This document shows positions 58,634 to 61,049 of a stretch of 61,049 nt of DNA, piece by piece. The stretch lies in contig CAUGOD010000015.1 of NCBI GenBank assembly GCA_959601025.1, positions 1 through 61,049 on the forward strand. The letters are read 5' to 3'. The position numbers and the translations under genes are program-made. This DNA is from an uncultured Oscillospiraceae bacterium (GTDB lineage: Bacteria > Bacillota > Clostridia > Oscillospirales > Acutalibacteraceae). The notes beneath the pieces are model-generated. The model searched no databases. It was not told the DNA's origin and worked only from the letters and a program-made list of their open reading frames with translations. Each line of letters begins with the position of its first letter. Position 1 is the first letter of the stretch.

Positions 58634-58882
58634 CTATAATGAACGCCCGACAAACAGGTTGCTATCTGTATTATAGCGGACTTCTTTTTTCTTGTCAGTA
58701 GGCGTTTTGCCGGATTCCGCTTTTATGAGCCGTTCTATTTTGTCATAGAGCAGTTCAGAGCCGCCGCAAATCGTTGATACTTCGTAAATCGTGCCGCTAA
58801 TTTTATAAGTGACTGTTTCGTGCAGTGGATTGCCCTTTTTCGGCAATAAATTATTTTGTTTCGTTTCTCGTTTCCTTTCCAT
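58634..58882 (-). CDS. TnpW-family transposon protein
   Basis: An 82-residue protein with the core TVTYKISGTIYEVSTICGGSELL, a beta hairpin followed by a helix, and a basic C-terminal region. This matches the small TnpW proteins carried next to large serine recombinases in Clostridia elements; the function is not established. The start MERKRETKQNN is set by AAAGGA ten bases upstream; a longer frame to 58930 is less likely. It ends 13 bases before the recombinase start and is probably cotranscribed. Confidence 0.75.
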   Translation of the reverse strand: MERKRETKQNNLLPKKGNPLHETVTYKISGTIYEVSTICGGSELLYDKIERLIKAESGKTPTDKKKEVRYNTDSNLFVGRSL

Positions 58883-59174
58883 TCCTTTCCCGTCCTTTCG
58901 TAGTTTTGATAAAGAAAAGTTTCTTAGCAAGCATAGGAAAGGGGTACCCTTTCCGTAAATTTGCCCGTCTGCGCCCTACGGCTTGCCGGACAGATTTTGC
59001 TTGTTGGGAAGTCTCCCAAACCCTCTGATTTTCTTTTCGATACCTACTACGCTGCACAGGGCGATTTTGCCAAAGTTTTAGAGAAAATTTTTCTAAAACT
59101 TTTGTTGTTGCCCACTATGGAGAAAAATACGAAAATGAAACGATATGGCATTAAAAATCAACAGTAAAATGGTA

Positions 59175-59214
59175 TTGACAAAATCCGCTTGTTATGTAAC
59201 AATAGTTGCATAAC
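59175..59214 (+). promoter_or_regulatory. Promoter and TetR-type operator
   Basis: TTGACA at 59175-59180 and a weak -10 near 59197-59203 (TAACAAT). An imperfect palindrome, GTTATGTAAC (59191-59200) and GTTGCATAAC (59205-59214) with a four-base centre, overlaps the -10. One mismatch separates the half-sites. Its place and symmetry suit repression by the TetR-family protein encoded 37 bases downstream. Confidence 0.7.
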
Positions 59215-59250
59215 GTTTGCGTTTTAATAATTTAATAGAAAGGAAATAAT

Positions 59251-59823
59251 ATGCCACCTAAAGCCAAAATAACAAAGAACATGATTTTGAATACCGTTTT
59301 GGAAATCACACAAGAAACGGGATTTGAAACTGTAAACGCAAGGAGCATTGCGAGTAAGCTACAATGTTCAACACGCCCTATATTTACTTGTTATGAAAAT
59401 ATGGAGGAATTGAAAAAAGAATTTCTTAACTTTGCTTTTGAATACTACAACCAATATGTCATAGATTATACCAACTCTACAAAAGTGAAGCCCTGTTTGC
59501 TCCTGCCACTCTCATATATTAAGTTTGCTAAAGAAGAAACACAACTGTTTAAGCTATTGTTTATAAGTGATATGGATTTAGATATGGTGGAGGCAAACGA
59601 TTTTTATAAAGAAATCGGTAATGAGGAAAAGGCAAAAAACTTTGCGAATGTGATTGGTGTGGAATTAGAACATGCAAAAGAAATATTTTTAAATTTATTC
59701 CTTTATGCTCATGGTATAGCTGTCTTGACTGCGACAGGAAAAATGTCTTTAGATAGCAATAACATGGAAAAAATGTTGCAAAATTTTTTGTCCGCATTTG
59801 TAAAACAGGAAAAGGAAGGGTAG
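59251..59823 (+). CDS. TetR/AcrR-family transcriptional regulator
   Basis: A 190-residue repressor. The N-terminal helix-turn-helix is MILNTVLEITQETGFETVNARSI (shown in part) with the recognition-helix region KLQCSTRPIFTCYENMEEL. The rest is helical, with a ligand-pocket domain of the short TetR type common in Clostridia. GAAAGG precedes the ATG. It is the first gene of a three-gene unit with a methyltransferase and a KTR protein, and probably represses its own promoter through the palindrome at 59191-59214. Confidence 0.9.
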   Translation: MPPKAKITKNMILNTVLEITQETGFETVNARSIASKLQCSTRPIFTCYENMEELKKEFLNFAFEYYNQYVIDYTNSTKVKPCLLLPLSYIKFAKEETQLFKLLFISDMDLDMVEANDFYKEIGNEEKAKNFANVIGVELEHAKEIFLNLFLYAHGIAVLTATGKMSLDSNNMEKMLQNFLSAFVKQEKEG

Positions 59824-59832
59824 GTATTCAGA

Positions 59833-60624
59833 ATGAAAGAAAATCAGTATTTAATTGACTTCTATAATAATTATGATGAAAACAGCCGACTTGAATTGAA
59901 ATATGGAACTGTTGAATTTCTTACTACTATGCGTTATATAGAAAAATATTCGAAATCCGGCGACCGCGTTCTTGAAATTGGAGCTGGAACCGGACGCTAT
60001 TCTCATGCATTGGCACGTCAAGGATATACCGTTGACGCAGTGGAATTAGTTGAACATAATATAGAGATTTTCCGTAAAAACACTTTAGCAAATGAAAATA
60101 TTTCTGTTGTGCAAGGTAATGCTTTGGATTTATCTGCTTTCCCAGATAATCAATACGACATTACTCTTTTGTTAGGGCCGCTTTATCATCTTTATTCTAA
60201 AGAGGACAAGCAACAGGCAATTCGAGAGGCAATTCGCGTAACGAAACACGGTGGAGTAATTTTCGCGGCGTATGTTATTTCTGACGGTTGCTTACTTGAC
60301 GAGGGTTTTAAACGAAGTAACATCAACGTTGCTGAATATATAAAGAATGGCTTACTTGATCCAGAAACATTCGCCGCCAAATCTAAACCCAAGGATTTGT
60401 TTGAACTTGTCCGAAAAGAGGACATTGATCGTTTAATGACAGCATTTCCAACAACCAGACTACATTACGTTGCAACTGACGGCTGCGCCTTATTCATGCG
60501 TGAAGCAATTAACTCCATGGATAATGAAACATTTCAGTTATACTTGAAATATCATTTTTCTACTTGTGAGCGTGAAGATTTATTGGGTGTTACAAGCCAT
60601 GCGATAGACATATTTAGAAAGTAA
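59833..60624 (+). CDS. Class I SAM-dependent methyltransferase on the mobile element
   Basis: A 263-residue methyltransferase. VLEIGAGTGRYSHALARQGY is motif I, VDAVELVEHNIEIFRKN the ribose-binding acidic loop, and YDITLLLGPLYHLYSKEDK motif IV. The C-terminal part has helical inserts. The substrate is unknown; cargo methyltransferases on such elements may modify small molecules or drugs. It begins nine bases after the regulator and is likely under its control. Confidence 0.9.
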   Translation: MKENQYLIDFYNNYDENSRLELKYGTVEFLTTMRYIEKYSKSGDRVLEIGAGTGRYSHALARQGYTVDAVELVEHNIEIFRKNTLANENISVVQGNALDLSAFPDNQYDITLLLGPLYHLYSKEDKQQAIREAIRVTKHGGVIFAAYVISDGCLLDEGFKRSNINVAEYIKNGLLDPETFAAKSKPKDLFELVRKEDIDRLMTAFPTTRLHYVATDGCALFMREAINSMDNETFQLYLKYHFSTCEREDLLGVTSHAIDIFRK

Positions 60625-60647
60625 TCATAAAGGGAGGGGGTAACGCA

Positions 60648-60836
60648 ATGCAAACTTCTCAGTGGATACGCTGTCCTATTTGTGGGAACAAAACCAGAAA
60701 TAAGATACGGACAGACACTATCTTAATCAATTTTCCTTTATTTTGTCCTAAGTGCAAGAAAGAAACAATCATCAATGTTCAGCAACAAAATATATTCATT
60801 ATTAAGGAGCCAGACGCACAGACGCAGAGCCGATAA
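60648..60836 (+). CDS. Cysteine-rich KTR-domain protein
   Basis: A 62-residue zinc-ribbon-like protein: WIRCPICGNKTRNKIRTDT contains the first Cys pair and the KTR element, and LFCPKCKKETIINV the second Cys pair. Members are frequent in conjugative and mobilisable elements of Firmicutes, with no established role. AGGGAGG lies about 11 bases before the start. It is the last gene of the TetR unit; the terminator stem overlaps its stop codon. Confidence 0.85.
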   Translation: MQTSQWIRCPICGNKTRNKIRTDTILINFPLFCPKCKKETIINVQQQNIFIIKEPDAQTQSR

Positions 60837-60872
60837 CAAGCAGATTTTTAATCTACTGTTATCGGCTCTTAT
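60827..60872 (+). terminator. Terminator of the TetR-methyltransferase-KTR unit
   Basis: GAGCCGATAACA (60827-60838) pairs with TGTTATCGGCTC (60857-60868) and is followed by TTATTT. Confidence 0.85.
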
Positions 60873-60917
60873 TTCTAAAAGATGATAAAGTAATCTGCCG
60901 GACGACGACAAAAGAAA

Positions 60918-61041
60918 AAAAGCCGTCGTAGAGCAGACGTATTTTCACGCACATATCACAAATTCGGCGGCTTTGATTTTCAGAGCCGCCGTTTCTTTTG
61001 TCGCCGAGCAGGCAAAATAGAACCCCCAGTTCAACTGGGGG
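60918..61041. repeat. Inverted repeats at the right window edge
   Basis: A complex of stems: AAGCCG (near 60920) with CGGCTT (near 60967), GGCGGCT (60966 region) with AGCCGCC (near 60983), and a near-perfect palindrome CCCCCAGTT (61023-61031)/AACTGGGGG (61033-61041) with one central base. No gene is seen from 60870 to the end. The last palindrome resembles subterminal hairpins of IS200/IS605-type elements, which cannot be confirmed without the following sequence. Confidence 0.5.
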
Positions 61042-61049
61042 GCAATAAA

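Overview
The window reads as a chromosomal segment of an anaerobic, Gram-positive, Clostridia-type Firmicute, probably a gut Oscillospiraceae/Ruminococcaceae relative. This is inferred from the gene set (CdaA-CdaR, HemZ, bifunctional RelA/SpoT with Dtd, YdbC/PC4, a bacterial V-type ATPase, an FeFe-hydrogenase-like sensor, a lysine riboswitch), strong AAAGGAGG-type ribosome sites, UUG/GUG starts and a GC-rich core. No rRNA or tRNA gene was seen, so the species cannot be named.

Layout. 1-6,060 (minus): V-type ATPase operon in the order H-I-K-E-C-F-A, running off the left edge; the K subunit carries Na+-site residues. 6,500-8,540: an APH-type kinase and cysteine synthase, convergent on a shared hairpin. 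8,580-10,546: an ABC-F ribosome-protection-type ATPase behind a perfect promoter, a 35-codon leader ORF and two terminators. 10,780-14,217: CYTH protein, AEC transporter, an Asn/Gln-rich 59-residue protein, and a DUF3343-like protein with a cysteine desulfurase. 14,520-24,274: c-di-AMP synthase and its regulator, RecJ, RelA, Dtd, MBL hydrolase, HemZ. 24,292-32,734: methyltransferase, Ca2+ P-type ATPase (minus), two FAD proteins and a patatin. 32,720-36,917: a sensory hydrogenase-like operon (DRTGG, SpoIIAB-like ATPase, membrane protein, HydS-like, DRTGG, PHP). 36,952-40,355 (minus): late cobalamin genes. 40,684-42,445: coiled-coil protein, lone fumarase beta subunit, YdbC. 42,478-52,033 (minus): secreted and anchored proteins, including a 547-bp tandem duplication and a broken ricin-domain gene, around the asd-dapA-dapB operon under a lysine riboswitch. 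52,194-53,380: queA.

From about 53,400 the sequence becomes AT-richer and is accessory. It holds a 913-residue protein that fuses an RloC/PrrC-like (AAA_13) ATPase with a CxxC hook to a C-terminal LexA/UmuD-type S24 autoprotease domain. Next comes a Tn4451-like element with a large serine recombinase, TnpW, a TetR regulator with its operator, a methyltransferase and a Cys-rich KTR protein.

The two strongest candidates for something undescribed are the ATPase-S24 fusion (53,819-56,560) and a family of composite intergenic repeats at three loci (10.6, 28.1 and 37.5 kb). In the repeats an extended -10 motif is followed by a GACA-loop hairpin whose stem changes with compensating substitutions, then by a GC-rich hairpin.
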